From Areca catechu (taxonomy: Eukaryota; Streptophyta; Magnoliopsida; Arecales; Arecaceae), in the NCBI GenBank assembly GCA_021397845.1, contig CM038044.1, forward strand, positions 82,779,942 to 82,843,941: a stretch of DNA of 64,000 bases, in the 5' to 3' direction. The notes beneath the pieces were generated by a model. The model was not told the origin of the DNA, did not search any database, and saw only the letters and a list, made by a program, of their open reading frames with translations. This document shows positions 10,912 through 23,438 of the stretch, in pieces. The position numbers were made by a program, and so were the translations under genes. Positions within the stretch are counted from its first letter, which is position 1. The number at the start of each line of letters is the position of its first letter.

Positions 10912-12718
10912 ATGGCTTATCCAATGAGCACATCCTTGGCAGAAGGCTAATCAACCAATAGACCTCCAGTCTTCACTGGCATAAATTATGCATACTGGAA
11001 AGCTAGAATGAAAATTTATGTTCAAGTAGTCGATTTTCAGTTATGAAAGGTCATTCTAAAGGGCCCTTACATCTCCATGGTTAAAATTGATGGAGTGGAC
11101 GTTCCAAAACCTCAAGAGGATTAGGACGAACATGACATGAAGATGGGTGAGTTAAATGCCAAAGCAATGAATCTTTTATACTGTGCTTTGGATAGTAATG
11201 AGTTTAATCAAATTTTTATTTGCTCTTCTACAAAAGAAATTTGGGATAAATTCGAAGTGACCCATGAAGGAACTTCTCAAGTGAAGTCTTCTAAAATAAA
11301 TCTTCTTGTGCATAGTTACAAATTATTCAAAATGGAACATAATGAAACAATCTCTGCTATGTTTTCACGTTTCACTAATATTATTAATGGCTTAAAAAAT
11401 CTTGGTAGGGTATATTCTAATGCAGATTTTGTATAAAAGATTTTAAGATCTCTTCCGGACAAGTGGGATCTGAAAGTGACAGCCATCCAGGAAACAAAAG
11501 ATTTGAACACTTTACTGCTGGATGAACTAATCTCTCATCACATATGAACTGACCATGCAGCACTGAAGTGAAGATGATCAAAAGAAAAAGAAATCTATTA
11601 CCTTCAAACCTGCTATGGATTCTAGAAAGGATGAAGAATCAGAAGAAGAATGCTCCTCTACTGAAAGCGACATGGAAGACGAAGATGTTGCCATGGTCGT
11701 TAAGAAATTTAGAAGGTTCTTATGAAGAAGAAAAGAAAGACATTTTAGAAAATTTCACGAGAACAAAGAATTCAGTAAGGAAAAGGACAAGGAAAAAAAA
11801 AAGAGAAAGAAGTGCCCACCTGCTATAAATATAAAAAACCAGGGCACATTCGACCAGATTGTCATTTATTGAAGAAGGGTCTTACAAAAAAGAAAAAGAA
11901 AGCTATGGTAGCTATGTGGAGCGACAGCGAAGTATCCTCATCTACTGAAGAAGAAGAGACCACAAAATCTGTGAACTTATGTCTAATGGGTCTTGAAAAT
12001 GAGGTATCATCCCTTGAGTTTCAAATTGAATTTACATATGATGAATTGAATTCTGCATTTCATGATTTACTTATTGAATTCAAGAAAGCTGGGGTTAAAA
12101 TTATTGAAGAAATAAAATGATATTTTATTAAAAGACAAGGATGAGATTTCTGAAAAAAATAACATTTTGCAAAAAGAACTAAATATCTTTTTTGAAAATG
12201 TTATTATTTTGAATAATGAGAAAAATGCTTTGAATGAGACAAACAAAATTTTAGTTGCCAAAAATGTTGATTTGAAAAAGGAGGTTGAAAAGCTTAAGCC
12301 TTTAGTAGAAAAACCTACTTTGAGTTCTAACAAGCTTGAGCTAATTTTAAAAGAACAAAAAGATTCAAAAAGTAAAGCTGGAATTGGATTTAATGCCTTA
12401 AATTCTAAAGGAATTTCAGTAACAAAATTTATATCTTCAAAAGCTTCAGCTTCAAATGAAAAATTTTAAAAAGCTTTTCCATCGAAATCCATTTCAAATG
12501 GCTTGAAGTATGTTCCAAAAGATTCTATTCAAAAATCTTTCAAACCAAATGTTTTTGTTTCTGCATCTTTTAAAGCTTCGAAGCATGTATCATTCAAAAA
12601 TGACAAAATTATTTGTTATGCATGTCATAGATTTGGACATAAATCTTATCAATGCAATTCTTTGAAAAATTCCATGATTGGTGCATTGAAATATAGAACC
12701 GTTTGGGTTCCAAAGTGA
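10912..12718 (+). pseudogene. gag: Element B gag, decayed (SIRE type)
   Basis: ATG at 10912 opens MAYPMSTSLAEG, matching gag of A. The capsid-like region (AMNLLYCALDSNEFNQ, EIWDKFEVTHEGTSQVK) is recognisable to about 11520 despite stops. A charged stretch leads to the first zinc knuckle, CYKYKKPGHIRPDC (about 11818-11860; second Cys replaced by Tyr). A long Lys/Glu coiled coil covers about 12120-12370. The second knuckle CYACHRFGHKSYQC is intact at about 12614-12656. The end, TVWVPK, and the following 'SKLAWVPKITP' block mark the gag-pol boundary. Several shifts break the frame. Confidence 0.88.
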
Positions 12719-12774
12719 ACCAATTTTGCTAACCTGAAAGGATCCAAGTTAGCTTGGGTACCTAAAATCACTCC

Positions 12775-13421
12775 TTGACTATTTTACAGGATTGTATTAC
12801 AACCCACAAATTAAAAAAAAGATGGTATCTTGATAGCAGCTGTTCAAGGCATATGACGGGTGATAAAGATCAGTTTATCACCCTACAGATGAAAGAAGGA
12901 GGATTGGTTACTTTTGGAGATAATGGCAAGGAAAAAATAATCAAAATCGGTAAGATTAAAATAACCCCCTGTACATTTATTGAAGATGTGCTGCTAGTAG
13001 ATAAATTGAAGCATAATTTATTAAGTATTAGTCAACTTTGTGATAAAGGCTTCAAGGTTATCTTTGAATCATCTATATGTATAGTAACTAACTCTCTTGA
13101 TTCTAGCAATAAATTCATTGGTCATAGGCTTAGAAACATCTATGTGGTAGATCTAAATGATCTAGCCATGACAAGTAGTTCTAGTCTAGTAGCAATGAAA
13201 GCTAAGGCCGAGGAGTCATGTTTATTATGGGGTAGAAGATTAGGTCATGCTAGCATGCATACAATTGCCAAATTAATCTCAAAGAATCTAGTTAGAGGTT
13301 TGCCATATTTTAAAGTTGATCTTGATTATGTATGTGATGCTTGTCAATTAGACAAACAAACTAGGGGGAGTTTTAAATAAAAAAATGTTATTTCAACAAC
13401 TAGACCCCTTGAGCTACTTCA
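12775..13421 (+). pseudogene. pol: Element B pol part 1: protease to integrase start
   Basis: The block WYLDSSCSRHMTGDKDQF lies near 12818-12870; Asp-Ser-Ser replaces the Asp-Ser-Gly of the aspartic protease, a likely inactivating change. The GAG-pre-integrase zinc region follows: LWGRRLGHASMHTIAKL (the usual LWH His is Gly) and CDACQLDKQTRGSF. A stop interrupts at 13378, then RPLELL runs straight into element C at 13422. The frame continues at 25894 with HMDLFGPTR once C and one CTTCA copy are removed, so this and the next two parts are one gene. Confidence 0.9.
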
Positions 13422-15836
13422 TGTAAGGGTTTTGGTGACCAGGGCAGAAGCATGGATTTCAAAAATTTATTATGAAACCACTACCAAACCCTTAACCCAA
13501 GACCTCCTTACTAGGAATTAAAACATACAAACATGCATATATAATATAAACTAGAGTTTAGGCACCAACCTGAACCGCTAGTATCCAATCCGATGAAGAA
13601 AACCCTGATTCAGCCTTCTTCTCCACCAGGCACCCAAATGTTCGCCCTCCAACGGTGATCCACATGAAACTCGGACCAAGGAAGAACTCCTTCTTCAAGT
13701 TGCTTGGAGAAGTAGAACTCTTTCGGCAGCCTTTGGTCTATTGACCACTATAGGACACCCTGTCCTACTGTAGGGCACTAAAGACACTCTTTTAAACTAC
13801 TCTTGGTTTTAGGACAACCCTCCTCTAGGACCCCTTAGGCTTATGTCCAAAAACAAAGCCTTGTCCTAGTAGAAAAGACCTTGTCTTAAAGAAAGGAGGG
13901 AGAGAGAGACACTCAGAATAGTACTTCGGTGGAATTCTTATTTTAGACTCATTTCACCACCCCCTATTTATAGATACAAGAGAGGTGTGTGATATGTTCT
14001 CCCATCAACTTATCAGATATGATTTTTCAAGACCGAAGAGAAGTTATCTGGCTTGAAAAATCATATCTAATAAGCCCATTCATGCACCGAAGGCCTTATT
14101 CACATCCCTTATTTTATCAAGACGAATTCTCACTTGCCACATGTCAATTACCAGTCCGTAGGAAGCCAAGAGGTACCTCTTCAATCTCTAAACATCAGAG
14201 ATTATGAAGAGTCCTAATAGCAGAAGGACTCTCCATCAGAACCGCGTGCCACATGAAGAGTTGCGACTCTTCATGCACAGCACGCACCATCCTTCTTCCA
14301 CGCAAATTTCAAAGAATGTTGACCAGTAAAAATATAGGAAATATGAGTGTCATTGGAAAGAGCATAAAATTTCCTTTCTGACCATATAAATTATATTCAA
14401 ATCAGAGATCTATAGCTCATTCTGTGCCCTTTTGAAGTTAAGGTGTCATTTAGGTACCAAGAGTCCCATGCCATTGGGACTATTCATATATGGCACCTAA
14501 AATGCCCTTAAATCCAAATTAAAATCAGATTTAGCTTTGATTAGGCTAGCCCTACTTAGGACTCAACCTGATTTAGGTTTCCCATAATTAGGTTAGCCCA
14601 ATTAGCAAGCAACCAGACCCAATCCATTTGGGTTAGGAATTTGGTTAGCCTACATATGCTAGTATGTAATCCGGCTAACCAATTAGGATCCTATGACCCT
14701 AATTAAATCATGAATGACTTCCTTGGCCAAGTCTCTATTGTGTGTGACCCATTGGGTTCCACATCTAGCCAGCAGTAGGTTTAGGTTTGAGCCGATTCGA
14801 TCTGATCAAACCCGAATGACCTAATTAGGTCAAATTGGCTCACCTAATTGTCCAATTCGAATCACACATCGAATTGACTCATGAAACCAAATCAATTGGT
14901 TCATGAAGACCTACAAGACAAGATTGACGTCTAGCAACGTGTCATGCCTATCTGGAAGATGAGAAATTTTGGTGGATTTACCAAAATATGCTTCAATGGT
15001 GGGTTACCGGGCAATTCAGTCCTTCGATATACTTGCACCCTAAATATGACTATGGATATGGATACTTGTCAAATCAAATTTCATATTCATTCCTTGCTCA
15101 ATCTGATAATGATGATTCATTAATGAACCATTAGAAACTATTTCTAATGTTCATACTTTGATCAAAGATTTCCCAAATCTTCATTTGATTGAAATCATCT
15201 GGATGCGCTTCCCTCTTACTAGAGTTGATCGATTCCTTTTTGACCTACTCACAACCTCCATATGCAATCCACCATACCCAGTATCACCCCATGCATGACT
15301 CAGTGTCATTATTGAGTGTGAACCAAAGTATGGATTCATGCATGCAAGATACCATGGCATTCTCAGGTCAAAGGACCACATGCACTACTCCCACTATGAG
15401 AACTATCTATTGACAAACATATAAGGTTCCATTAGATGTTCTTAAGTTGGATCCATTCAGTGAACTCATTCTCTAATGAGCACCCACATCCTAGTATTAG
15501 TGTCAAACACAAGTGACTGTGAATCAGTTACCCTCTTCACCAAGCATACATAGGATGTGCTGGTCTTACTGGTAACATTGATCCCCTACTCAATATCCCA
15601 TCAACCAAGAATATTCTAGATTAGGGTTTTAAGGCTTTAGGTCTCACTAGTATGATCTCATCATAACCCTAGAACCATAGCCCTAATCTATGGGTTCATC
15701 ATATCTTAATAAAATTAATAAGACACACCGTATGATGAAAATAAAATGCCTTTATTAATTGATAATGTCAATACACTGGTTTAGGATACAAAAGAAAATC
15801 CCATCGAAATATGGCCTTTAGGTAATAATCTTTTCA
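13422..15836 (-). repeat. Element C 3' LTR
   Basis: On the plus strand it starts TGTAAGGGTTTTGGTGACC and ends TAATCTTTTCA, so the minus-strand LTR begins TGAAAAGATTA. It aligns throughout with 23439-25893; the right copy has a ~13-base extra 'acaacatttcgat' piece near its end. Both hold blocks shared with D and with the fragment at 2106. Confidence 0.93.
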
Positions 15837-15850
15837 ATCTCCCACTTGCA
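15837..15850 (-). other. Polypurine tract of element C
   Basis: On the minus strand the sequence GTGCAAGTGGGAGAT lies directly before the 3' LTR; this is the usual place and composition of the plus-strand primer. Confidence 0.7.
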
Positions 15851-17092
15851 CAAAAGCCAATCGCCTTTAAATTTTAACCCCATACAATCGAGGTGGCGAT
15901 CAAACTCCTGCTGTGGTAGAGCCTTAGTGAACGGGTCTGCTATGTTGTTCTTCGTTTCTACTCTTTTAATGCAGACTTCTTGTCTTTCAACAATCTCTCG
16001 AACGAGATGGAAGCGTCTTAGAATGTGCTTTGATTTGTGATGAGCTCTAGGTTCCTTAGCTTGAGCGACGGCTCCAGTATTATCACAGTAAAGTGGTACG
16101 GTCCTTCAATCTCTGGAACAACGCCCAACTCTGAGATGAACTTCGTCATCCAGACAGCTTCCTTGGTAGCTTCACTAACAGCAATGTATTCTACCTCAGT
16201 TGTTGAGTCAGCTACAGTCTGCTGTTTAGAACTCTTCCAGCTTATAGCTCCTCCATTTATGGTAAAAACATACCCTGAAATAGATTTGCTATCATCTAGA
16301 TCCGATTGAGAACTAGAATCTGAATAAGCTTCTAGTTTAAGATCAGATCCTCTGTATATTAGAAAAATATCCTTAGTCCTTCTCAAGTACTTAAGAATAT
16401 TTTTCACAGCCTTCCAGTGATCCTCTCCTGGATCAGCCTGAAATCTGCTGGCTATACCTAAGGTATATGCCACATCAGGCCTGGTACATAACATAGCATA
16501 CATTATAGATCCTACAGCCAAAGCATAAGGTATAGAACTTATTCTATTTCTTTTTTCAGGTGTCTTAGGAGACATCTTCTTAGAAAGATGTATGCCATGA
16601 CCAATGGGCAAGTAACCTCTTTTACTTCCCTTCATGCTAAATCTCTTTAGCACTTGGTCAATATACCTAGACTGGGATAAGCATAGCATCCTCCTAGATC
16701 TATCTCTATAGATCTTGATACCTAGTATATAGGATGCTTCTCCCAAGACTTTCATAGAAAACTGTTTAGATAACCATACCTTGACTGATTGTAACATTGG
16801 GATATCATTCCCAATGAGGAGTATGTCATCCACATACATAACCAAGAAAACTATGGCACTCCCACTAGTCTTCTTGTACACATTAGGTTCATCCTCATTT
16901 TTGATAAAGTCAAACTCTTTGACTGTCTTATCAAATCGGATGTTCCAACTCCTGGATGCTTGCTTTAATCCATAAATGGATTTTTTCAGCCTACATACCT
17001 GATTAGGTTTAGTCTCCAAGACAAAACCTTCTGGCTGTGACATATAGACCTCTTTCTCAAGGAAACCATTAAGGAATGCGATTTTCACATCT
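15851..17092 (-). pseudogene. pol: Element C RT C-terminal half and RNase H
   Basis: Minus-strand frame starting near DVKIAFLNGFLEKEVY. RT motifs: IYGLKQASRSWN, then YVDD at 16825-16836 within VMYVDDILLIGND. RNase H shows EAYSDSSSQSDLDDSKS, SGYVFTINGGAISWKS and the TTEVEYIAVSEATKEAVW block. Near 16120 a frameshift occurs; the remaining Copia C-terminus continues in another frame and ends in a GLKFKGDWLLC block at about 15850-15890. Two adjacent stops, TGA TAG at about 17092-17097 where WQ is expected, separate this from the upstream half. The reaction would be RNA-templated cDNA synthesis and RNA removal. Confidence 0.92.
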
Positions 17093-17097
17093 ATCTA

Positions 17098-18468
17098 TCA
17101 GATTTCATAATCATGATATGCTGCTATAGCAAGCATGATCCGAATAGATTTGAGCATGGCAACAGGAGAAAATGTTTCATCATAATCTATTCCCTGTTTT
17201 TGTCTGAAACCCTTAGCCACTAATCTAGCTTTATAAGTTTGGACTTGGCCATTTGCCCCAATCTTTTTCTTATAGACCCATTTGCATCCAATAGGGTTAA
17301 CACCCTCTGGTGCATCAACCAAAGTCCACACTTGGTTGACATACATGGAGTCCATTTCGGATCTCATGGCTTCCAGCCATCTGTTTGAGTCCCTACTCAT
17401 GACAGCATCCGTATAGGTTAGAGGCTCATCATTTTCAATGATCCGGGCTTCATTATTTTCAATAATGAACCCATACCTCTCAGGTGCATGACACACCCTA
17501 TCAGACCTACGGATAGGAGTGGTGTATTTTGGTTCTATACTAACTATGTTATCATTTGGTTGAGATGTATCTATTTGTTGAACTTCTTCAAGTTCAATAT
17601 TTCTCCCACTGCCCTTTTGTAGGATGAACTCTTTCTTCAGAAAAGTGGCATGCCTACTAACAAAAACTTTTTGTTCAGTAGGGTGGTAGAACAGATATCC
17701 TATTCTATCTTTAGGATATCCTACAAATAGATACTTATCTGCTCTAGCATCCAGCTTATGTCCAAAATTTCTTTTGACATAGGCTGGACATCCCCATATC
17801 TTAAGATACCTAAGATTGGGTTTCTTACTCCTCCATGTCTTATATGGAGTGCTAGAGACATATTTAGATGGTACTCTATTTAAGATATTAGCCGTGATTT
17901 CCAAGGCATATCCCCAGAAGGAAACAGGTAACTCTATGAAGCACATCATGGATCGTACCATATCTAATAAGGTACGGTTCCTCCTTTCAGCAACACCATT
18001 TAATTGTGATGTGTAAGGAGGGGTCCATTCAGAGATAATCCCCTTTTCTTTAAGGTGATCAAGAAACTCGATGGATAAGTATTCACCTCCTCGATCTGAT
18101 TGAAGGATTTTAATACTTTTCCCCGTTTGTTTCTCTACCATACTCTGATACTCTAAAAATTTATCAAAGGCTTCGGATTTATGTTTTATAAGATATACAA
18201 ATCCGTACCTTGAAAAATCATCAGTAAACGTGATGAAATAAGAGTATCCATCCTTGGCTTGAGTTGTCATAGGCCCACATACATCTGTATGTATGAGTCA
18301 TAATAACTCAGTTGTCCTTTCTTTATGTCCACTAAATGGAGTCTTGGCCATTTTACCCATGAGACATGATTCATAAGTTCCTAATGATTCATAATCATAA
18401 GGATTAAGGAAATTTTTCTTGTATAACTTGCTAATCCTAGTCTCACTAATATGTCCAAGCCGACAGTG
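17098..18468 (-). pseudogene. pol: Element C integrase and RT N-terminal part
   Basis: The pre-integrase block HCRLGHISETRISKLYK (LW changed to L-stop) is at about 18440-18470. The integrase core carries all three catalytic landmarks: the first Asp in FITFTDDFSRYG, the second in LQSDRGGEY, and Glu in GVAERRNRTLLDMVRSMM. The C-terminal integrase block LKIWGCPAYVKR follows, then the linker and the RT start (VWTLVDAPEGVNPIGCKWVY, KARLVAKGFRQKQG, IDYDETFSPVAMLKSIR). A stop near 18290 replaces a residue of the LIHTDVCGP region. Stops are TGA/TAG at expected CGA, CAG and TGG codons. Confidence 0.92.
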
Positions 18469-18903
18469 CTAGAGTAAAGTATTGTTTAGATCATCTCTCT
18501 TTTGTTTGTTACTTACATGAAGTATATTGTCATTAGTGGATAGAGTTAAAAGACCATTGCAAAATACACCACAACATATAATTTCATTAGAAAAGCTGAT
18601 TGAGCAACCATTGCTCATCATATTCATAGTATAACCTTGTCTAAGTAACAAGGGTAAAGAAAAGATATTTCTAATGACCTTAGGCATATAGTAACAATCT
18701 CTCAGCTCTAAAATCTTCCCCGAAGGTAACTTCAAGATATAAGTCCCTACGGCCTCTGCTTGGATGGACTCTCCTCCAGCACCGTAGAGCTCAAAGTCTC
18801 CTTCCTTCAATACTCTAAGCCTTTGTAGCCCCTGCAATGATTTGCAGATATTATGACCATAGGCGGTATCCAATACTCAAGTATTTGAAATGGAAGAATT
18901 CAA
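18469..18903 (-). pseudogene. pol: Element C protease region
   Basis: The minus-strand frame reads VLDTAYGHNICKSLQGLQRL, then ELYGAGGESIQAEAVGTY, LKLPSGKILELRDCYYMPK and IRNIFSLPLLLRQGYT. The Asp-Thr-Ala at VLDTA is the aspartic protease position of Angela-type polyproteins. The frame is open from the beginning of this block to 18469, apart from a stop at W (TAG) before VLDTA. It sits between gag and the pre-integrase domain as expected. Confidence 0.85.
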
Positions 18904-19749
18904 TGACAAAATAGTATGAACTTCTTTCATACCTTTTGGTGCATCCGATGCACCAGGCTTCACACCTGCAAGGTAAGCCTTGCAGTTCCTCTTCTAATGA
19001 CTCAGCTTGCCATAGTGAAAGCAGGTCATCTGTCCGGAGGCCTTCTTTCTTTTCTTCTTCTTGATGCCCCTTTTTGGGTTCAATCTCCTCTTGGAACCCT
19101 TTCTGCCTGACTTCTTGTTGATCCCATCCACAAGAAGAAGTGGAGCCTTATTTTTCTTTAAATGGCTCTCTGCTATTTTTAACATGTTTAACAGCTCAGG
19201 CAAGGAAGTGTTAAGTTTGTTCATATGATAATTAAGAACAAACTATGAAAATGACTCCGGGAGTGACTGCAGGATCAAATCCTGATTCAACTCCCCATCC
19301 ACAACAAAACCCAATTGACCTAATCGAGTGATCAGGTCAATAACCATCAGTATGTGGTCTTGTATGGATGTACCTTCTATCATTCTCGCATAGAACAACT
19401 GCTTAGATATCTCATATCTAGCAGTTCGACTATGTTCTCCATATAACTCTTTTAGATTGAGCAGTATGGAGTTAGTGTCCATGCTATCATGTTGCCTCTG
19501 CAACTCATTGGTCATCGAGGCAAGCATGATACATTTGACAGTGAGTGAGTCATTTTGCCACATCTTGTATGTGGTCTTTTCCTCTTGCGAGGCATCTTCC
19601 CCTAAAGGTTCCAAGGTAGGGGTATCAAGAATGTAAGAAAGTTTTTCCTGGCTGAGTACTATCTTTAGGTTTCTCAACCAGTCAACATAGTTCGGTCCAA
19701 TCAATTTATTGGCATCAAGTATACTACAGAGTAAGAGTGAAGAGGCCAT
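18904..19749 (-). pseudogene. gag: Element C gag (Angela/Tork type)
   Basis: Start ATG at 19749 opens MASSLLLCSILDANKLIG, then NYVDWLRNLKIVLSQEKL, MLASMTNELQRQHDSMD and LKELYGEHSRTARYEIS, a UBN2-type Copia capsid. A stop at about 19240 follows LPESFS. The basic segment GRKGSKRRLNPKRGIKKKKR at about 19060-19110 leads to a zinc knuckle CFHYGKLSH-stop-KRNC, where the second Cys is Tyr and the expected Trp is a stop. The knuckle is therefore broken twice. One knuckle only, in contrast with the SIRE elements here. Confidence 0.88.
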
Positions 19750-20942
19750 TTAATCTACATTAACAAAGAACATAACATAAGCAAACAACCAATGTTGACA
19801 AAACATAATTAAATTAGGACTTTAACTTAATTATGTCTCCCACTATTTTATCAAGCATCATAACCCTCTATATGATGATCGAGAAACCCTAATTGATTTT
19901 CTTAGTGGGGTTGAGATCCTAATTCCTTATAAAAGACCTTGTGTGTACACAACAAATCTTTTATAAGTTCAAAGATAGGAAAACTCTTTCCAATTGTATC
20001 TCATATAATTCTCAACAAAACCTGGCCTCTAAAATATTAATAGCCTTGTGTGTGCACAACAAACTATAATATTTTTAGTTAAGTAAGACCCTTCATTCCT
20101 TTATAGTCATGATTGTAATAATAATACACTTGTGTGTACACAACAAAGTATTATATTAAATCATGCCATAAGCATCAACTGCACTAGGCCAAAATTGTGT
20201 TAGTTACCATAATAGGCCTTGTGTGTACATAACAAACCTAATACAGATCATAACATAATAATGACCTAGCATGAAGGAAGGCCTAATAAAGTGAATATTA
20301 CACTAAGCATATCAATCAAGAATTAAGTTAATCTTATCGGCCAGGTAAGTGGAAGAGTAGTGGGAGTCCCCCCGTTGCTTTCCTAGACACCAATAAAAAT
20401 TGGCCAGGTCAGTCAACAGAATCAATTAAAAACCACGTCCTCTTTACCGATCATGAACCACTTTTCCTAGACACCGAATGATCAACTAATCATCTTGATT
20501 ATTTTGCTTTTGGTATATGACACTACAACTTAATATAATTTTAATAGAGGGCAATTCAAACAGAAGCACATTCTAATATTACCATTCATTAACCATGCAT
20601 CATATATCATTTTATAATGTGCCAAGTGTGTCATCATACTAGGACAACCATCTACCACATAATGGATCCACCATTATGCCAGGGCAACCTTATTTCAGTA
20701 TGATGACTAGAAAGCTAAACATATCTCTATATCGGTTAAGGTTTAAGTAAAAACCCTAACCAGTAACATACATATATGCATAAACATATCAATCATATGT
20801 AACTTTAAACTTTTGTGGAGTCCTACAAAATTGGGCAACTTCAAATTTTATAGAGTCCAACAAAATTTGGTAACCTCAAGAGTCCTACAAAATTGGGCAA
20901 CTTTAAATTTTGTATAGTCCTACCAAAATGGGCAACCTCAAG
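19750..20942 (-). other. Element C 5' leader with repeats
   Basis: Untranslated leader between gag and the primer site, interrupted by solo LTR D; it resumes at 23371-23424. Contents: four dispersed copies of a TTGTGTGTACACAA hairpin word at 19939, 20046, 20130 and 20219 (the second has G for A in the loop, the fourth a C-to-T change in one arm), each followed by CAAA or AACAAA. From 20819 to 20942 there is a 62-base tandem repeat. No ORF of note. In retroelements such leaders carry packaging and dimerisation signals; that role here is inference. Confidence 0.6.
20819..20942 (-). repeat. 62-bp tandem repeat in element C leader
   Basis: Units begin AGTCCTACAAAATTGGGCAA and alternate in length between about 35 and 27 bases, making a 62-base higher-order unit. 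Four subunits lie left of solo LTR D and a fifth right of it at 23371-23405, so D landed inside the array. Confidence 0.75.
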
Positions 20943-23365
20943 TGTTGGGGATTCCGGTGCACCGCAGCGGAAGTGTAATTTCAAAATGATGAAATTTGCA
21001 CCATAATCCCTTAGCCAAGATCTCCTTATTCAGGATTAAAACATATATTGAACATTTAAACATACATTGTTAGAATTAGAGTACCAACCTGTAATCGCTA
21101 ATTCCAACAAAGTTGATGGTGAAGGGGCTGATTGAATTCACCAGGCGTCCAAGTGTCCGCCCTCCGATGGTGATCCACACAGAGCAGTGATCAAGACAAC
21201 TCTATCTTCTTTTCAAAGGTTCCTTCTATTGAGTTCTTCTTCCTAGAACTCAATTGCTTGGACTTATGGCTTGAATTCCTCCACACAAAAGCTTGCTTCC
21301 CTTTCTTTGACCCCTTCTCCTCCTTCCACTAAGACCTTGGACCTTTAGACACCCTTGTCTTGAAGAAAAGACCTTGTCCTAAGAGGACATAGGCTTGTCT
21401 TAAGTTGGAGGAGAAATTAAGACAATGATGTCTTAATGTAAGAAAGAAAGGAACAAATAGGAACTCGTTTCTTTCCTTTACCATCGGAGACTTTTACTTT
21501 TATTCTTGTTCAGTAGCAGAGTTTCGACAGAGGTTTACTCTGTAAAGGAAACAATGCAAGAGTAAGAAAAAAATAAAAGAGTCTTCAGGAGAGGAAGAAA
21601 GAAAAAATATTAACTCTGTTCTGACTTTCCCGACCCTTTAAATAGAAATCAGATAGGCGCTTACACACCTCTCCGTAATCACTTTCTCACGCCCTTCTCA
21701 ATTTCTCACACCCCATCCTCCCATCTCACGGCCTTCCAGATTAAATCCCATGGCTTTTCTTAAAGGAAAAATTGCGGTGTTTTAAATAGGAAGGGATCGC
21801 GACTTTTCATCTCTGAAGAGATGTTATTTCGCGCGCCCGGGAAGAGTTAGCGCATTCTTTCTTTCTCAAAATCCCATAAGCCATTGGATTCCCATCCAAG
21901 GGGGGAGAGATGGTGCGCTAATGCATAAGAAAGAGGCCGCCCCAAATAAAATCATCAGAGAAATTTTTGGGGCGCGCCAAGAGTCCATGCACCATGGACT
22001 CTTCCTTATGGCGCGCCAAGAGTCCATAAGCGCATGGACTCTTGGCATTTGGCATGGAAAAACAAAGGGGGCGGGTGGGGAGGCTAGCCAAGCTATATGG
22101 CTAGCCAATAGGGTTAGCCATATTCCTATTTTCTTAATTAGGGTCTAATTAGGTCCAATTTGAACCCAATTTGAACCAATCCGGAAACCTAATTCGAATC
22201 CGATTCGAATAGAAGTTAGGGTTTGCAACACCTGCTAGAGTGTTATCCTGCAAAGATAATTTAATTCCAAATTAAACTCTTGATCAATCCTCTTAAGTGT
22301 GTGACCCATTGGGTTCCACATCTAGCCAGCAGTGGGTTCGAATACAAGTTGACCTAATTTGATTAGAACTCTTTCTAATCGATTTAGGTCAAACCGGGCT
22401 TGCCCGATTCGATCAATTAGGACTCTTCCTAACAAGTGATCTTTGAACTTGATCAACCCATAAGACAAGATTGACGTCTAGCAACGTGTCATGTCTACCC
22501 AGAAGATATGGAAATTCTGGTGAAATACCAAAATTGCCCTTCAGTAGAGAGTTACCGTATAATTAAATCTTTCGATCAGCCTGCACCCAAAATATAACTA
22601 TGGATATGGATATATGTCAAATCCAATATTATATTTATTTCTAGCTCAATCTTATAATGATGATTCGATTATCTTGATATTAGAAACCATTTCTAATATC
22701 TTTACTTTGATCAAAGATTCCCTGAATCATCATCCGATTGTTGACTAGCTGGATGCAATCTCCTCTTACTAAGAGTGATCGATTCCTTGTTGACCTACTC
22801 ATTACATTCATATCCAATTCACCATTCCCAGTATCAATCCTGTGCATGGCTCAGTGTCATGATTAGGATTGAACCAAAGAATGAGTTCATGTACATAAGG
22901 TACTTATGGCAGTCTCAAGTTAAAAGATTACTTGTACCACTCCCACTACAAGAACCTTCTATTGACATGTAGCTAAGACTCCATTAGATGTTCTCAAGTT
23001 GGATCATATCAGGGAACTCATTCTCCAATGAGCACCCACATCCCAGTATTAGTGTCATACACAAGTGACTGTGAGAGGAGTCACCCTTTCTGGTATACAT
23101 GGGATGTGCTAGTCTTACCGGAAAACCCTGATCCCCTACTCAGGGTTCCTTTGACTAGGAATACTTTAGATTAAGGTTTTAAGATTTTAGGTCTCACTGG
23201 TATGATCTCATCATAACCCTAAAATCATAGCCCTAATCTATGGGGTTCATCATATAGTATAAACACAGCGTATGATGGAAAAATAATGCCTTTATTTAGA
23301 AAATTGTCAATTACAATGGTTTGGGAGATACAACATAGATTGGCTTGTAGGGCATATCCCTTTCA
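20943..23365 (-). mobile_element. Element D: solo LTR, Angela/Tork type
   Basis: One LTR of 2423 bases, reading TGTTGGGGATTCC on the left and CATATCCCTTTCA on the right, with no internal region and flanked by perfect 5-bp duplications TCAAG (20938-20942 and 23366-23370). This is the expected product of recombination between the two LTRs of a full element. Block order is the same as in the LTRs of C (gatccaca block, 'tctagccagcagtggg', 'gattgacgtctagcaacgtg'), but with a longer GC-rich middle section, so it is a separate subfamily. It contains a 46-base imperfect duplication of 'gcgcgccaagagtccat' at about 21972-22035. Confidence 0.95.
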
Positions 23366-23424
23366 TCAAGAGTCCTACAAAATTGGGCAACTTCAAATTT
23401 TGTATGATTTAGCCCTAATAAGAT

Positions 23425-23437
23425 GGCTCTGATACCA
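23425..23437 (-). promoter_or_regulatory. Primer binding site of element C
   Basis: The minus strand reads TGGTATCAGAGCC, an exact match to the initiator methionine tRNA site, one base inside the right LTR. Confidence 0.92.
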
Positions 23438-23438
23438 C

